Notes: generated from the sequence alone by a model not told the origin. Shown: positions 18,075 to 26,329, counted from the stretch's first letter. The stretch is DNA of 64,000 nt from Marivivens sp. LCG002 (GCF_030264275.1 NZ_CP127165.1:1972001-2036000); one strand, 5' to 3'. A program made the numbers and translations.

Positions 18075-19795
18075 ACGCGGAACGGTTGCTGGAGGTCTAC
18101 GAGCAGATCAGCGAAGCGCCGGACGCCATCGCGCGGCTGCGGCGGTTCGTGCTGGATCTGGCGGTGCGTGGGAAACTGGTGGAACAGGACGCGGGGGATG
18201 AGCCTGCGTCACAGCTTCTGGAACGGATCGAAGAGGAAAAGGCAAGAATCCTTGCGGAAACCGGCATGCGGAAACCCCGCAAGGTTGCCGACATGGACCC
18301 TGCCGAGACATGGGCCAACCTGCCCGCGAATTGGGGTTGGACGCAGATTTCGGACCTTGGCTTCATCTCTCCGCGCAACGAGGCGGATGACGATGTCGAA
18401 GCTTCATTCGTGCCGATGCCAATGATCTTCGCCGAGTATGGCGTCTCGAACGCTCATGAGGTCCGCTCATGGGGAGAAATCAAAAAAGGCTACACGCATT
18501 TCGCAGAAGGCGATGTTGGCCTTGCGAAGATCACGCCCTGTTTCGAAAACGGAAAATCCACCGTTTTCCGCAACCTGGCCGGGGGCTTCGGAAGTGGCAC
18601 AACAGAACTTCATATCCTCAGACCAGTCCTCGTTGACCCTGACTATGTGGTTCTGTTTTTGAAGAGCCCGCAGTTCATCGAGACCGGCATCCCCAAGATG
18701 ACCGGCACTGCTGGGCAAAAGCGCGTCTCCAGTGAATACTTCACAAGTTCGCCGTTCCCGCTCCCCCCTCTCGCTGAACAGCACCGGATCGTCGCCAAGG
18801 TCGATGAGCTCATGAAGCTTTGTGATCGGCTGGAGGAAGCCCGCAAGACGCGGGAGGAGGTGCGCGACAAGCTCACCGCCGCCAGCCTCGCCCGCCTGAC
18901 CGCCCCCGAGACGACTCCAGAGGATTTCCCCACCCACGCCGCCTTCACTCTCGAGGCGCTCCCCGCCCTCACCACGCGCCCTGACCAGATCAAGACCCTC
19001 CGCCAAACCATCCTAAACCTCGCCCTCCGCGGCAAACTGGTGGAGCAGGATGAGACGGATGAACCGGTATCGGAGCTGCTGGAGCGGATCGCAGACGAGA
19101 AGGCCGAACGTGTCGCTTCTGGCCGGATGCGTACTCAAAAGCCATTGGAGCCAGTGGCACTAAATGAGCGTGAGTTTGCGTTGCCTTACAACTGGGATTG
19201 GGTTCGCCTCGGCGACGTCGTAAAGCTCTGGAATGGTTTGGCTTTCAAGAGTTCCGATTTCGGCACGGTTGGCATCCCAGTGATCCGGATTGGAGACCTA
19301 AAAGACGGTTTCGTCAACATTACTGGCGCAGCGTGCGTCTCTGAAAAGATTGCTTCACAAGCTCCCGAGGATATCTGGATACCAAATGGTGCTCTTCTGC
19401 TGGCAATGTCAGGCGCCACTACGGGGAAGACAGCTTTCAACACAACAGGTCAACCCCTTTTGCTTAATCAGCGCGTAGGTCGAATTGAGCCCTTTCAAAT
19501 GAACATTTATTTCATAAGGTTGTTCTTTGAAACTGTCATTGCACGCAATCTGAGCATTTCTCTGGGTACTGCGATCCCAAATCTTAGTGCAAAGCAGATC
19601 AACGAGACACCGATTCCACTCCCCCCTCTCGCCGAACAACACCGCATCGTGGCCAAGGTCGACGCCCTCATGGCCCTATGCGACCGGCTGGAGGCCGCCA
19701 TGACCGAGGCCGACACCACCCGCACCCGCCTCCTCGAAGCGCTCCTTCATGAAGCTCTAGAGCCTGGCGAAAGGACATTGGAGGCTGCAGAATGA
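18071..19795 (+). CDS. hsdS: Type I specificity subunit with two target-recognition domains
   Basis: The 574-residue protein has two halves, each with a target-recognition domain beginning at N-W-G-W-T-Q-I and Y-N-W-D-W-V-R-L, followed by near-identical conserved regions (P-L-P-P-L-A-E-Q-H-R-I-V-A-K-V-D occurs twice, about 18,760 and 19,620) and a duplicated R-G-K-L-V-E-Q-D block. The helical spacers set the distance between the two half-sites of a bipartite target. The start overlaps the hsdM stop (ATGA). Composition dips in the second recognition domain (about 19,120-19,600), as expected for exchangeable specificity cassettes. The target sequence cannot be predicted. Confidence 0.9.
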   Translation: MNAERLLEVYEQISEAPDAIARLRRFVLDLAVRGKLVEQDAGDEPASQLLERIEEEKARILAETGMRKPRKVADMDPAETWANLPANWGWTQISDLGFISPRNEADDDVEASFVPMPMIFAEYGVSNAHEVRSWGEIKKGYTHFAEGDVGLAKITPCFENGKSTVFRNLAGGFGSGTTELHILRPVLVDPDYVVLFLKSPQFIETGIPKMTGTAGQKRVSSEYFTSSPFPLPPLAEQHRIVAKVDELMKLCDRLEEARKTREEVRDKLTAASLARLTAPETTPEDFPTHAAFTLEALPALTTRPDQIKTLRQTILNLALRGKLVEQDETDEPVSELLERIADEKAERVASGRMRTQKPLEPVALNEREFALPYNWDWVRLGDVVKLWNGLAFKSSDFGTVGIPVIRIGDLKDGFVNITGAACVSEKIASQAPEDIWIPNGALLLAMSGATTGKTAFNTTGQPLLLNQRVGRIEPFQMNIYFIRLFFETVIARNLSISLGTAIPNLSAKQINETPIPLPPLAEQHRIVAKVDALMALCDRLEAAMTEADTTRTRLLEALLHEALEPGERTLEAAE

Positions 19796-20745
19796 ACAGC
19801 GGTCTCCCTGAAGGCAAACGCATCCGCATCCGCTCGCTCTATGGCTTCGGGCCCGAAGATGAAGGCTATGTAGGCTGGACACAAGAAAAGGCTCGCGACA
19901 CTTACCTGCAAAAGCTGAATACTGGCGACCTCATCATGATCTATGGCGCAAGTTCCGCGGAAACTGAAAAATCGCAGCGATCATACGTTCTCGGCTTCGT
20001 TGAGATAGAAGCTCGCCCCGTGCGTGATACCGACAGGTCTTCACCAATGGCCATCGAACGAAAACTGAAACGGGGCAAGTCAGACCGCTGGACCTACGGG
20101 ATCCTTGTCCGGCGCGCTTGGCGTGCTGAAGAAAAAGTCATGATCTCTCGCATCGCCTTTAACTCGTATCGCTCAGACGCAGGACAGGCTTTAGCTATTC
20201 ATGGCGCTGAACTGGACGAAGACGAAATCAATGAAGCGTTAAAAATTAAGGTTCGAGAGGTAAATGTGTTCGGTGAGCCGCCTGTCTCCACCGAACAAAG
20301 TGAAGCCATGCCTTTCGCTGATGTTTTCCATCCTTCGCGTGCTTTTCCTAATAGCCCAGGCAATAGAACATCCAGTTATTTGGATGGCGAAACCTTTCTA
20401 TACATTGCAGGATATTCCGGAGACAGCCACTCCTTCCTTGGTAGAAAGAAAAAGCAAGGAGACAAGGGGATTGCAATAAAGATAGGCATCTCTAATGACC
20501 CTATTCGGAGGTGCTCCGAGTTGAATCTAGGTATTCCACCAGCCTCGCAGGGAAAGTGGGAGATCAAGTATAGGTCCCAGGCTTTCCCCAATATCGCTGA
20601 AGCGGAAGCAGCGGAGCAAGAATTCAAAGACAAGTCCGCTGGCAAGCTCGAAAGTCTTGGCGGGGAATTCTTTTGGGGCACTTTAGGTGATGCGGAAACA
20701 CTGCTGATTTCACTGCCAGGGATGGCTCGGTTTCGAAGTAAGTGA
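19792..20745 (+). CDS. PUA/EVE-like plus GIY-YIG-like nuclease, fourth gene of the type I R-M operon
   Basis: The 317-residue product starts inside hsdS (ATGA, 19792-19795). Residues 1-115 look like a small PUA/EVE-type fold (G-F-G-P-E-D-E-G-Y-V-G-W, a strand-rich core with G-D-L-I-M-I-Y-G-A-S, and later G-I-L-V-R-R-A-W). Residues 200-300 read as a GIY-YIG (T5orf172/MUG113-type) nuclease: F-L-Y-I-A-G-Y, then I-A-I-K-I-G-I-S-N-D-P-I-R-R with the conserved Arg, and G-G-E-F-F-W with a candidate catalytic Glu. EVE-like domains read modified bases in other systems. I infer a DNA-modification-sensing nuclease acting with the restriction enzyme; the N-terminal call is weaker than the C-terminal one. 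Confidence 0.65.
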   Translation: MNSGLPEGKRIRIRSLYGFGPEDEGYVGWTQEKARDTYLQKLNTGDLIMIYGASSAETEKSQRSYVLGFVEIEARPVRDTDRSSPMAIERKLKRGKSDRWTYGILVRRAWRAEEKVMISRIAFNSYRSDAGQALAIHGAELDEDEINEALKIKVREVNVFGEPPVSTEQSEAMPFADVFHPSRAFPNSPGNRTSSYLDGETFLYIAGYSGDSHSFLGRKKKQGDKGIAIKIGISNDPIRRCSELNLGIPPASQGKWEIKYRSQAFPNIAEAEAAEQEFKDKSAGKLESLGGEFFWGTLGDAETLLISLPGMARFRSK

Positions 20746-21284
20746 TCTGCTGCCTTTTCTGAGGGACAATTGAAGGCTGGGAGTAGACCTAACCCTCAAG
20801 GAACACAGGCGCGTCCAACTCAACTTTACTCGAGCCTAATGGTGAGTGGAGAAGATTGCCTGAATTCGAGCCCCCTCACACGATTCTCTTGATCGGTCGC
20901 AAGTAAGCCACTTGGTCCACCCTCAATTGTGGCTTTTTCGTGGCAACTTTCGCAGTCCAGCGCCTGTCGGCTCCGCTTCTCGGGTTCAGAAGCCCGCATC
21001 CCCGTCCCCGACTGTCCTATGAAAATCCCCACTTACAACCGCCCCCAGAACCGACCAAAGGCGGCAATTCCAAAAGCAATACCCGACTTATTTAAATTCA
21101 GTATTTCCCAAAAATGCATTTATTAAATAAAGCTGATCTACAATAAATAATTTCTATTTCCCTGAACCATCAGGCGGTAAATATAATTTAAATAGATAAA
21201 GCCATAAGTGCAAATGGATACAAAAATTCATTAACCGAAAACCTTTCGTTTCGCCTTAATGCAGCCCGATTTGAAAATTTATTA
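20746..21284. other. Intergenic region between the R-M operon and the TnsA-like gene
   Basis: About 540 bases with no convincing gene. It contains a possible rho-independent terminator (20905-20938) and, from about 21060, a very AT-rich tract with repeated TAAATA/ATAAAGC elements just before the TnsA-like gene, where the end of a Tn7-like element and its transposase-binding repeats would be expected. A 68-codon minus-strand frame at 20826-21032 has no recognisable family. Confidence 0.4.
20905..20938 (+). terminator. Possible terminator downstream of the type I R-M operon
   Basis: AAGCCAC at 20905-20911 pairs with GTGGCTT at 20929-20935 around a 17-nt loop and is followed by further T residues. 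The stem is short and the loop long, so it is a weak candidate. It lies 160 nt after the last operon gene. Confidence 0.35.
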
Positions 21285-22007
21285 TTGGGCATATCCAAAT
21301 CAATCAAAACCCCGACCGCCCGTAACGTTCACAAAAGAGGATATCAGAAAAAAGTCAGTCGGGTCACCGGACGCAAGTTCAACGGGGCCATCGCATGTGA
21401 AAGCATGCTCGAGGCTAGTTTGGTCGCACTCGCTGAGCTTGATCCGCGCATCGTGGGCATCCGCAGCCAACCCTTTACTCTCGGGCCGGTGTCGGGACGG
21501 GTTTACCCGAACCGCGAGGCGGCAAACGATGAACCCGCCCAGCCGCGCATCGAAGATGCTCCACGGCAGAGGCGGCTCTACACGCCCGACTTCGAGCTCA
21601 CCTTGCGAGATCGAAGCAAGGTCATCATCGAGGTCAGGCACAGCGGGCTTCTGTTGCGTTCCGGTGATGCCTCCACCCTCCCCGCCATGCTGAGTGCGCT
21701 CGGACATACGATCAGGATCGTGACCGACGAGCTTTTGCACGGTGCAGCCGTCTACAATGCAAAGTTCCTCAAGAGCTATCTTGGGAGCGAGCCTAGCTCC
21801 GACCGAGCGGCTATCCTTCACTTTGCACGTGAGCCCATTTCCCTGCGCGACCTTGCTCAGGTTTCACAGGCGGAGGCATCCGCCCTGCTGGCTCTCGTAG
21901 CCGCAGGACACCTTCGGTGTGACCTTCGCACTGCACGATTGACCCAAACGAGCACCGTCTGCGCCTCAAACAATCAAAACGACTATTTGGAGCTGATCCC
22001 GCTATGA
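21285..22007 (+). CDS. TnsA-like transposon endonuclease
   Basis: The 240-residue protein has the TnsA nuclease core: E-S-M-L-E-A near residues 39-44, D-P-R-I-V-G-I-R-S-Q-P-F-T at 53-65, Y-T-P-D-F-E at 99-104 (D102 matching the catalytic Asp) and I-I-E-V-R at 114-118. In Tn7 TnsA the last residue of this block is a catalytic Lys; here it is Arg118. The C-terminal part is helical, as in TnsA. TnsA cuts the 5' ends of the element during cut-and-paste transposition. The start is a TTG without an obvious ribosome site. Its stop overlaps the start of the next frame (ATGA), so it once formed an operon with a TnsB-like gene. Confidence 0.75.
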   Translation: MGISKSIKTPTARNVHKRGYQKKVSRVTGRKFNGAIACESMLEASLVALAELDPRIVGIRSQPFTLGPVSGRVYPNREAANDEPAQPRIEDAPRQRRLYTPDFELTLRDRSKVIIEVRHSGLLLRSGDASTLPAMLSALGHTIRIVTDELLHGAAVYNAKFLKSYLGSEPSSDRAAILHFAREPISLRDLAQVSQAEASALLALVAAGHLRCDLRTARLTQTSTVCASNNQNDYLELIPL

Positions 22008-22498
22008 ACCCGCAATTTGTCAAATTTTCAGGCGCGACATTTGAACGAAATGGGGCGCATTTCAGAATTACGGGAATGAAGGGCGATGTCCTTTATGCCG
22101 AGGGCGATGACGACGCCATTCTCTCTATCAACCCCTCCGAGCTTCGTCTTCTCGAAGCGTGCGGGAAGCTGGCTTGGGCACAAGGTGAGAAACCCCTTAT
22201 TCACAATTCGACTTCCGAAACGGTTCGGCTGCATCTCAGTGAAACAAAACAACTCGTCCTCGCAACCGTCGCATGCCGCAAGAATTCCCTGAGTTGGAAA
22301 GAAACCATCGAGCATTTTGAAACCCACTTCCCGACCTTTCGGCATGTCGGCATTCGACGTCTGCAACAGCTCATCAAGTCCTACGAGGCCGAAGGCATCG
22401 GAGTGCCTTTGTTGCAGAAGTCGGCTGATAGACTAGCTTCCCCTTTTCTCCGTTACCTTATGCCACGCGTTCGATCTTGGCTTGGCCGAGCGCATTGA
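22004..22498 (+). pseudogene. Truncated TnsB-like transposase gene (N-terminal part only)
   Basis: The frame starts at an ATG overlapping the TnsA-like stop, the usual place for tnsB. About 145 residues are intact: a small beta-rich beginning, then a helical DNA-binding-like stretch (L-S-W-K-E-T-I-E-H-F-E and H-V-G-I-R-R-L-Q-Q-L-I-K-S-Y-E-A-E-G). No DDE catalytic core follows; near 22,440 the reading frame runs into an IS5-type element and stops at 22498. The N-terminal resemblance to Mu/TnsB transposases is a judgement from position and helix pattern. It is most likely inactivated by the insertion. Confidence 0.6.
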
Positions 22499-23180
22499 AG
22501 CGGTTCATGAGGGCAATATGGATATGGATATCGGCGGACTGGCGGTTGGGGTCTCGTGATGCGATCCTCTCTCCGAAGATTTCGAGGCCGTAAATCTTGG
22601 CCTCACAGCGATTTCGGACGTGCTAGCCCGACCAGCACTTCTCGATCGGAAGGATCACGGTGCCGATCTCCGGATCTGGTGGGATCTGGTCTGGGAGGTC
22701 CGGCAATACAGGACTGTCGCGCTCTCGGCCTGACGTGAGTTCCACCGCCTAGATGCCGCGGGAGCTTGTGGCCATCGCAAGATGGACCTTGCGGTATTGG
22801 CGTCTGCGGTGGGTCACATGCTTGCCGCGAGCCACTCTCCATTCCCAAGGAACTTCATCGCTGTGCGGTCCACCAACAAGTTGAGGGGACCCGCCCCCAA
22901 GCGGCTAGAAATCTCGACGGTGATGGTCTTTTGTCTGCGGCTCAGGGTGGAAAAATCTGGAATGGGCCAATCCAGCCCCGCACTACTCAAAATACTGAAC
23001 ACCATTCCTATTGTCTGCGGAAGCGGCAAGCCAAAGAGCACGTTCACAATCAAGCAAAACCAGATCGCCGCATCGCGGTCTTCCATTGTGCCCTGCCTTC
23101 GGCGCGGGCTACACCATATCTTTATCTGGGCAGACCAGCAGAGAGCTGCAACGCTTCAGCGCTGTGTCATAGGATTTCAA
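22458..23180 (-). pseudogene. Decayed IS5-family transposase
   Basis: On the minus strand, pieces of an IS5-type DDE transposase are readable in several frames. About 22814-23086 gives D-A-A-I-W-F-C-L, V-L-F-G-L-P-L-P-Q-T, P-D-F-S-T-L-S-R-R-Q-K-T and L-N-L-L-V-D-R-T. About 22458-22620 gives the C-terminal K-I-Y-G-L-E-I-F-G-E-R-I-A-S-R-D and A-L-M-N-R-F-N-A-L-G. Frameshifts, stops and an internal deletion remove much of the catalytic core, and the beginning near 23,100-23,180 is also frame-broken. It cuts into the TnsB-like gene. Precise ends and inverted repeats were not resolved. Confidence 0.75.
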
Positions 23181-23304
23181 GTTTGTCGTGCAGTGGCGGG
23201 GAGAGGTAGGCTTGCTCACACTGAGCGGCTTAACGCGGCAGAGTCACACTGTGAATCCTCTCAGTGAAGACATCTGCGACAATGCAGATGTCAGCCCCAT
23301 CAAT

Positions 23305-23345
23305 AATGACATTGCACTTGTCAATTTGACATGTATAGTGTCATT
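23305..23345. promoter_or_regulatory. Nested palindromic operator of the MarR-isochorismatase unit
   Basis: TGTCAA-T-TTGACA (23319-23331) is a perfect palindrome. AATGACA (23305-23311) and TGTCATT (23339-23345) form a second perfect pair around the same centre (23325); over both arms 16 of 20 positions are symmetric. It ends one base before the MarR start codon at 23346, the classic place for autoregulation. Confidence 0.8.
23312..23339 (+). promoter_or_regulatory. Probable promoter inside the MarR operator
   Basis: TTGCAC (23312-23317) and TATAGT (23334-23339) are separated by 16 nt and fit sigma-70 elements. Initiation about 7 nt later would fall on the ATG at 23346, giving a leaderless mRNA; no Shine-Dalgarno precedes that ATG. 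Confidence 0.55.
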
Positions 23346-23792
23346 ATGAAAGCAGAGCAATTACACCAACTGATTTGGATGTCACGTCCCTTGATGCAGG
23401 CTGCAGAAGCCTGTGTCGAAGCGGGGTTGGTCGGAACCAACCTGACTGTCCGCATGCGCGCCGTGCTGGAGATGCTCGAAAAATACGGAGAGCAGACCGT
23501 TCCGGAGATTGCGGCGAGGCTCGAAATCCAACGGCAATACGTCCAAATCATGTGCAACGAGACGCTGGCCTCGGGCCTGATCGAGCAACGCCCGAACCCC
23601 CGCCACAAACGCTCTCCGACCCTGGCGTTGACCGATCACGGTCGCACCCTGATCAAAGAGATAATTTCGAACGAAATGAAGCTCATGCACAAGATCGGTG
23701 CGAATTTGAGCAGCGAAGACATTTCCACCGCGCTTGAGGTCGTGCTCGCGGTGGCGAACCGATTGAAAGCCCAAGCAGGAGAGAATGAATGA
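23346..23792 (+). CDS. MarR-family transcriptional regulator
   Basis: The 148-residue protein carries a winged helix: V-P-E-I-A-A-R-L-E-I-Q-R-Q-Y-V-Q-I-M-C as the helix-turn-helix and P-R-H-K-R-S-P-T-L-A-L-T-D-H-G as the wing. N- and C-terminal helices would make the dimer. An in-frame ATG at 23331 is possible but lies inside the operator; 23346 is preferred. Its stop overlaps the start of the cysteine hydrolase gene (ATGA, 23789-23792), so the two form an autoregulated unit. The ligand is unknown. Confidence 0.82.
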   Translation: MKAEQLHQLIWMSRPLMQAAEACVEAGLVGTNLTVRMRAVLEMLEKYGEQTVPEIAARLEIQRQYVQIMCNETLASGLIEQRPNPRHKRSPTLALTDHGRTLIKEIISNEMKLMHKIGANLSSEDISTALEVVLAVANRLKAQAGENE

Positions 23793-24409
23793 CATTCGGC
23801 ATTATTACGGGGGCTGCTGTCTTGCTCCTCATCCTCTGGCTCGGCAACGGCATCAGGCGCATAGGCGCGGTCAGTGTCGGAGAAAAGATACCCGACCGAG
23901 CCGGGGCTGCACTTCTGCTGATTGATCTCCAGTCCGTCTTCTGGGATCGCGGCCCCTACCCGAAGTCCGCACGAGACGCCGCCGAAGCCGCCATTCTTGC
24001 CGAAGCAGAAGCCGCGCGCGCGCAAGGCGATCCCATCATTGCCGTGCGTCAGGAATGGTCGATCCCGTCGACCAAGGTCGTGGCAAAACTGGCTATGAAA
24101 GGGCAAGCGCTCGAGGGTAGCGAAGGCACCGAAATCGCTGAGGCTTTCAGGTCCCTGCCCGACCATGTGCTTGTCAAGCGCGTGCAGGATGCTTTCGAAA
24201 CGGGCGAACTCGATACACTTTTAAAGCGCCTCGACATCGGCAAGCTTCGTATCGTCGGACTGGACACGAATTACTGTGTATTAAAGACGGCGCTTGCTGC
24301 CAGCAACCGAGGCTATGACGTCGCAGTCGTGAAGGCAGGAAGCCTTGCTGCCGCGCCGACAGACATCGCTGAAAAGCAGATGGTGTCGGCAGGCGTGGCC
24401 GTCTGCTGA
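23789..24409 (+). CDS. Isochorismatase-family cysteine hydrolase with an N-terminal membrane anchor
   Basis: The 206-residue protein begins with a hydrophobic segment (about residues 3-20), which is unusual for this mostly soluble family. It then follows the cysteine-hydrolase fold: L-L-I-D-L-Q with Asp46, V-L-V-K with Lys130 and T-N-Y-C with nucleophile Cys163, a complete catalytic triad. Family members hydrolyse isochorismate, nicotinamide or N-carbamoyl compounds; the substrate here is not evident. It is translationally coupled to the MarR gene upstream, so the regulator probably senses the substrate or a related compound. It is convergent with the PhyH-family gene. Confidence 0.8.
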   Translation: MTFGIITGAAVLLLILWLGNGIRRIGAVSVGEKIPDRAGAALLLIDLQSVFWDRGPYPKSARDAAEAAILAEAEAARAQGDPIIAVRQEWSIPSTKVVAKLAMKGQALEGSEGTEIAEAFRSLPDHVLVKRVQDAFETGELDTLLKRLDIGKLRIVGLDTNYCVLKTALAASNRGYDVAVVKAGSLAAAPTDIAEKQMVSAGVAVC

Positions 24410-24507
24410 TTGAAGGCTCGACTTTGAGCCTAAACAGCGGCTTCCAGCCCTACTACGAGATTGGCATCAAGGCTCCGGAACCGACTGGTGGCTCCGGAAC
24501 CGTGCCC

Positions 24508-25299
24508 TTAGGTGGTCAACCCGCAGGCCTGCCGGATGGCGATCTGGACAGGAGAAGGTGCAAGCGTTGGATCAAATTCCATGCTTGGCACCAAGGGCGG
24601 CTGCGCCATGAAGCGCGGCGCGGTCCCACGATGCGGTTGCGCTGCATGAACCAGAAAGGGGTGGCACAGGTAAACCGTCCCCGCCGCTCCGGTCGCGAGA
24701 GCTATCTCGCATTTTTCTGTGGAAGCAAAGCCATCGGCCGAGAGCTGCCTGAGTGTGGCACCGGCCTTGCCATAGGGTAAAAGTTCACGGGCAATGGTGG
24801 CGTGCGACCCCTTGCGTAGCAGCGTTGGGGCATCCTCAGGTCCGACATCCGAGAGCAGGAAAAGCATCAGCAGAGACCTTCCACTGCTTATGACGTTCGC
24901 CCGCCATTCCATGAAGTCAGGATTCTCGGTCCCGAAGCTTACGTCTATATGCCAGCCGTCATCTTCCGCGCTCTTGCGCGACGGAAAGCGGATCGGGAAA
25001 GTCCCGAGCCCCTGAGGGGCCAGCCATCGGCCGTCACCGACAAGAGCATCATAGGCCGCATGCAAGCGCGGCGTATTCGCTGCAGCCACGAAAGATGGAG
25101 TTGACTTCCAACCGACGCGAACGACCGGTTCGGTCCAGGTCTCGGGGCGGTCAGGGGAGAGCCGCATATCGGCCCACAACTCGTTTCTGCAATCTTGAGC
25201 AAGGGTGCGGCTGAAGGCATCCTCGACCCTGACAAAGCCGTCATTGATAAAAGTTTCGACCTGATGCGGGGTCAGGCCGATTTCTTGGGAATTGGACAT
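24508..25299 (-). CDS. Phytanoyl-CoA dioxygenase (PhyH)-family Fe(II)/2-oxoglutarate oxygenase
   Basis: The 263-residue protein has the PhyH double-stranded beta-helix pattern: W-H-I-D with His117 and Asp119 as iron ligands, a distal His at about 218 in L-V-H-A-A-Q-P-H-R-G, and a following Arg for 2-oxoglutarate. R-K-G-S-H at 162-166 is the usual P-G-S-H-like turn. Such enzymes hydroxylate small molecules; the substrate is unknown. The start has AAGGAGG at 8 nt. The gene lies 190 nt downstream of the MarR/SRPBCC unit and in the same direction, so control by that MarR is possible. Confidence 0.8.
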   Translation of the reverse strand: MSNSQEIGLTPHQVETFINDGFVRVEDAFSRTLAQDCRNELWADMRLSPDRPETWTEPVVRVGWKSTPSFVAAANTPRLHAAYDALVGDGRWLAPQGLGTFPIRFPSRKSAEDDGWHIDVSFGTENPDFMEWRANVISSGRSLLMLFLLSDVGPEDAPTLLRKGSHATIARELLPYGKAGATLRQLSADGFASTEKCEIALATGAAGTVYLCHPFLVHAAQPHRGTAPRFMAQPPLVPSMEFDPTLAPSPVQIAIRQACGLTT

Positions 25300-25489
25300 T
25301 TCACGTCCTCCTTAGCGGCTGTCGCCCAGCGACGCCGTTACGATTCAAAAGGCGCCTAAGCGCATGCGACGAGGTTCGCTCAGAATCGAGGAAAGAAGAC
25401 AGACATAAACATCATGTGAACTTCAGTATTTTAGCTAATGGGAAAAATCAACGTCAGCGCCGCGAGCGAGCTCTCGATATCATACAGAG

Positions 25490-25897
25490 TTACGAAAAGA
25501 ATGCTCGGTCAAACTCTTCCACGATCGGCATTGCCTTTTCCAAAAGCGTCCGCCCCTTTTCCGTCACCTGCACATGTTTTGCGCGGAGATCCGTTGAAGC
25601 CATTCTTCTCTCGATCAATTCGCTCCGTTCAAGCCTGGTCGCTATCTGAGAGATATGCATCCGATCCATCCCGAGAAAATCGACCATCTCTTGTTGGGTC
25701 ACCTTTTTACCCTCTCGGGAAAGCCATGCGCACACAGCCAGAACAGCGAATTGCGGTTGGGTGAGGTCAAGTGGCCGCAAACGCGCATTCAACTCGCGTT
25801 GCCAGCGCATAAAGTCACGCCACAAGGTGAATCCGGGGCTAAGTTTCGGCTCGGAAAACGCGGAAATCCGCTCCCAATCTGGTTTATCATCACTCAT
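25490..25897 (-). CDS. MarR-family transcriptional regulator, second gene of the SRPBCC unit
   Basis: The 135-residue protein shows the MarR fold: L-T-Q-P-Q-F-A-V-L in the first helix, the recognition region V-T-Q-Q-E-M-V-D-F-L-G-M-D-R-M-H-I-S-Q-I, and the wing D-L-R-A-K-H-V-Q-V-T-E-K-G. Its start overlaps the stop of the SRPBCC gene (ATGA, 25894-25897), so both are made from one message. A perfect inverted repeat in front of that unit (26330-26353) is the likely binding site. The inducing ligand is unknown. Confidence 0.85.
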   Translation of the reverse strand: MSDDKPDWERISAFSEPKLSPGFTLWRDFMRWQRELNARLRPLDLTQPQFAVLAVCAWLSREGKKVTQQEMVDFLGMDRMHISQIATRLERSELIERRMASTDLRAKHVQVTEKGRTLLEKAMPIVEEFDRAFFS

Positions 25898-26316
25898 GCG
25901 ACTTGAGCCTTGGCCTCGCAGGCGTGCTTCAGTCCTTCAAGCGTGTCAGGAAGGCCGCGCGCAATGCCCCTTGCGATCAAGCTCCTGAACAGCGGGGCCA
26001 GCGCACCGGAAAAGCTCACCCAATGGGTAACGCGGGTTTGGCCATCTTCCTCGGTCAATGCATGCCCGAAGCGCACGCGGCATAGGGGCAACGCGCTTTC
26101 GACGATAAATGAAGCATCTTGTTCGATCGCGACCAACTTGATTTTTGCCTTCGGGCCCTGACGCGGCTTCAACCACCCGCTCGCCCCCTGCACGAAGGCG
26201 GGTAGGTAGGCATCGACCAATTCGCTATCCCATGTCGGCCAAGAGGCCACGTCGGCGTATAGTGTAAAGACTTGATCTTTCGGAGTAGCGACGCGGATAG
26301 AGTGCGAGATGTCCAT
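25894..26316 (-). CDS. SRPBCC-family (START-like) protein
   Basis: The 140-residue protein starts M-D-I-S-H-S-I-R-V-A-T-P and continues with F-T-L-Y-A-D-V-A-S-W-P-T-W-D, the SRPBCC opening, a W-V-S-F-S-G strand and a long C-terminal helix G-L-P-D-T-L-E-G-L-K-H-A-C. It should form a hydrophobic ligand pocket. The frame is open further upstream to 26661, but a promoter and operator lie immediately before 26316, so that ATG is taken as the start. It is the first gene of a two-gene unit with the MarR regulator, which may sense the same ligand. Confidence 0.75.
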   Translation of the reverse strand: MDISHSIRVATPKDQVFTLYADVASWPTWDSELVDAYLPAFVQGASGWLKPRQGPKAKIKLVAIEQDASFIVESALPLCRVRFGHALTEEDGQTRVTHWVSFSGALAPLFRSLIARGIARGLPDTLEGLKHACEAKAQVA

Positions 26317-26329
26317 CAAATATCTTTCT

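Noticed and set aside
18750-19680. Repeated P-L-P-P-L-A-E-Q-H block considered as a mobile duplication
   Set aside because: It is the normal pair of conserved regions within a two-domain HsdS.
20826-21032. 68-codon minus-strand frame after the R-M operon
   Set aside because: No ribosome site or recognised motif; treated as non-coding.
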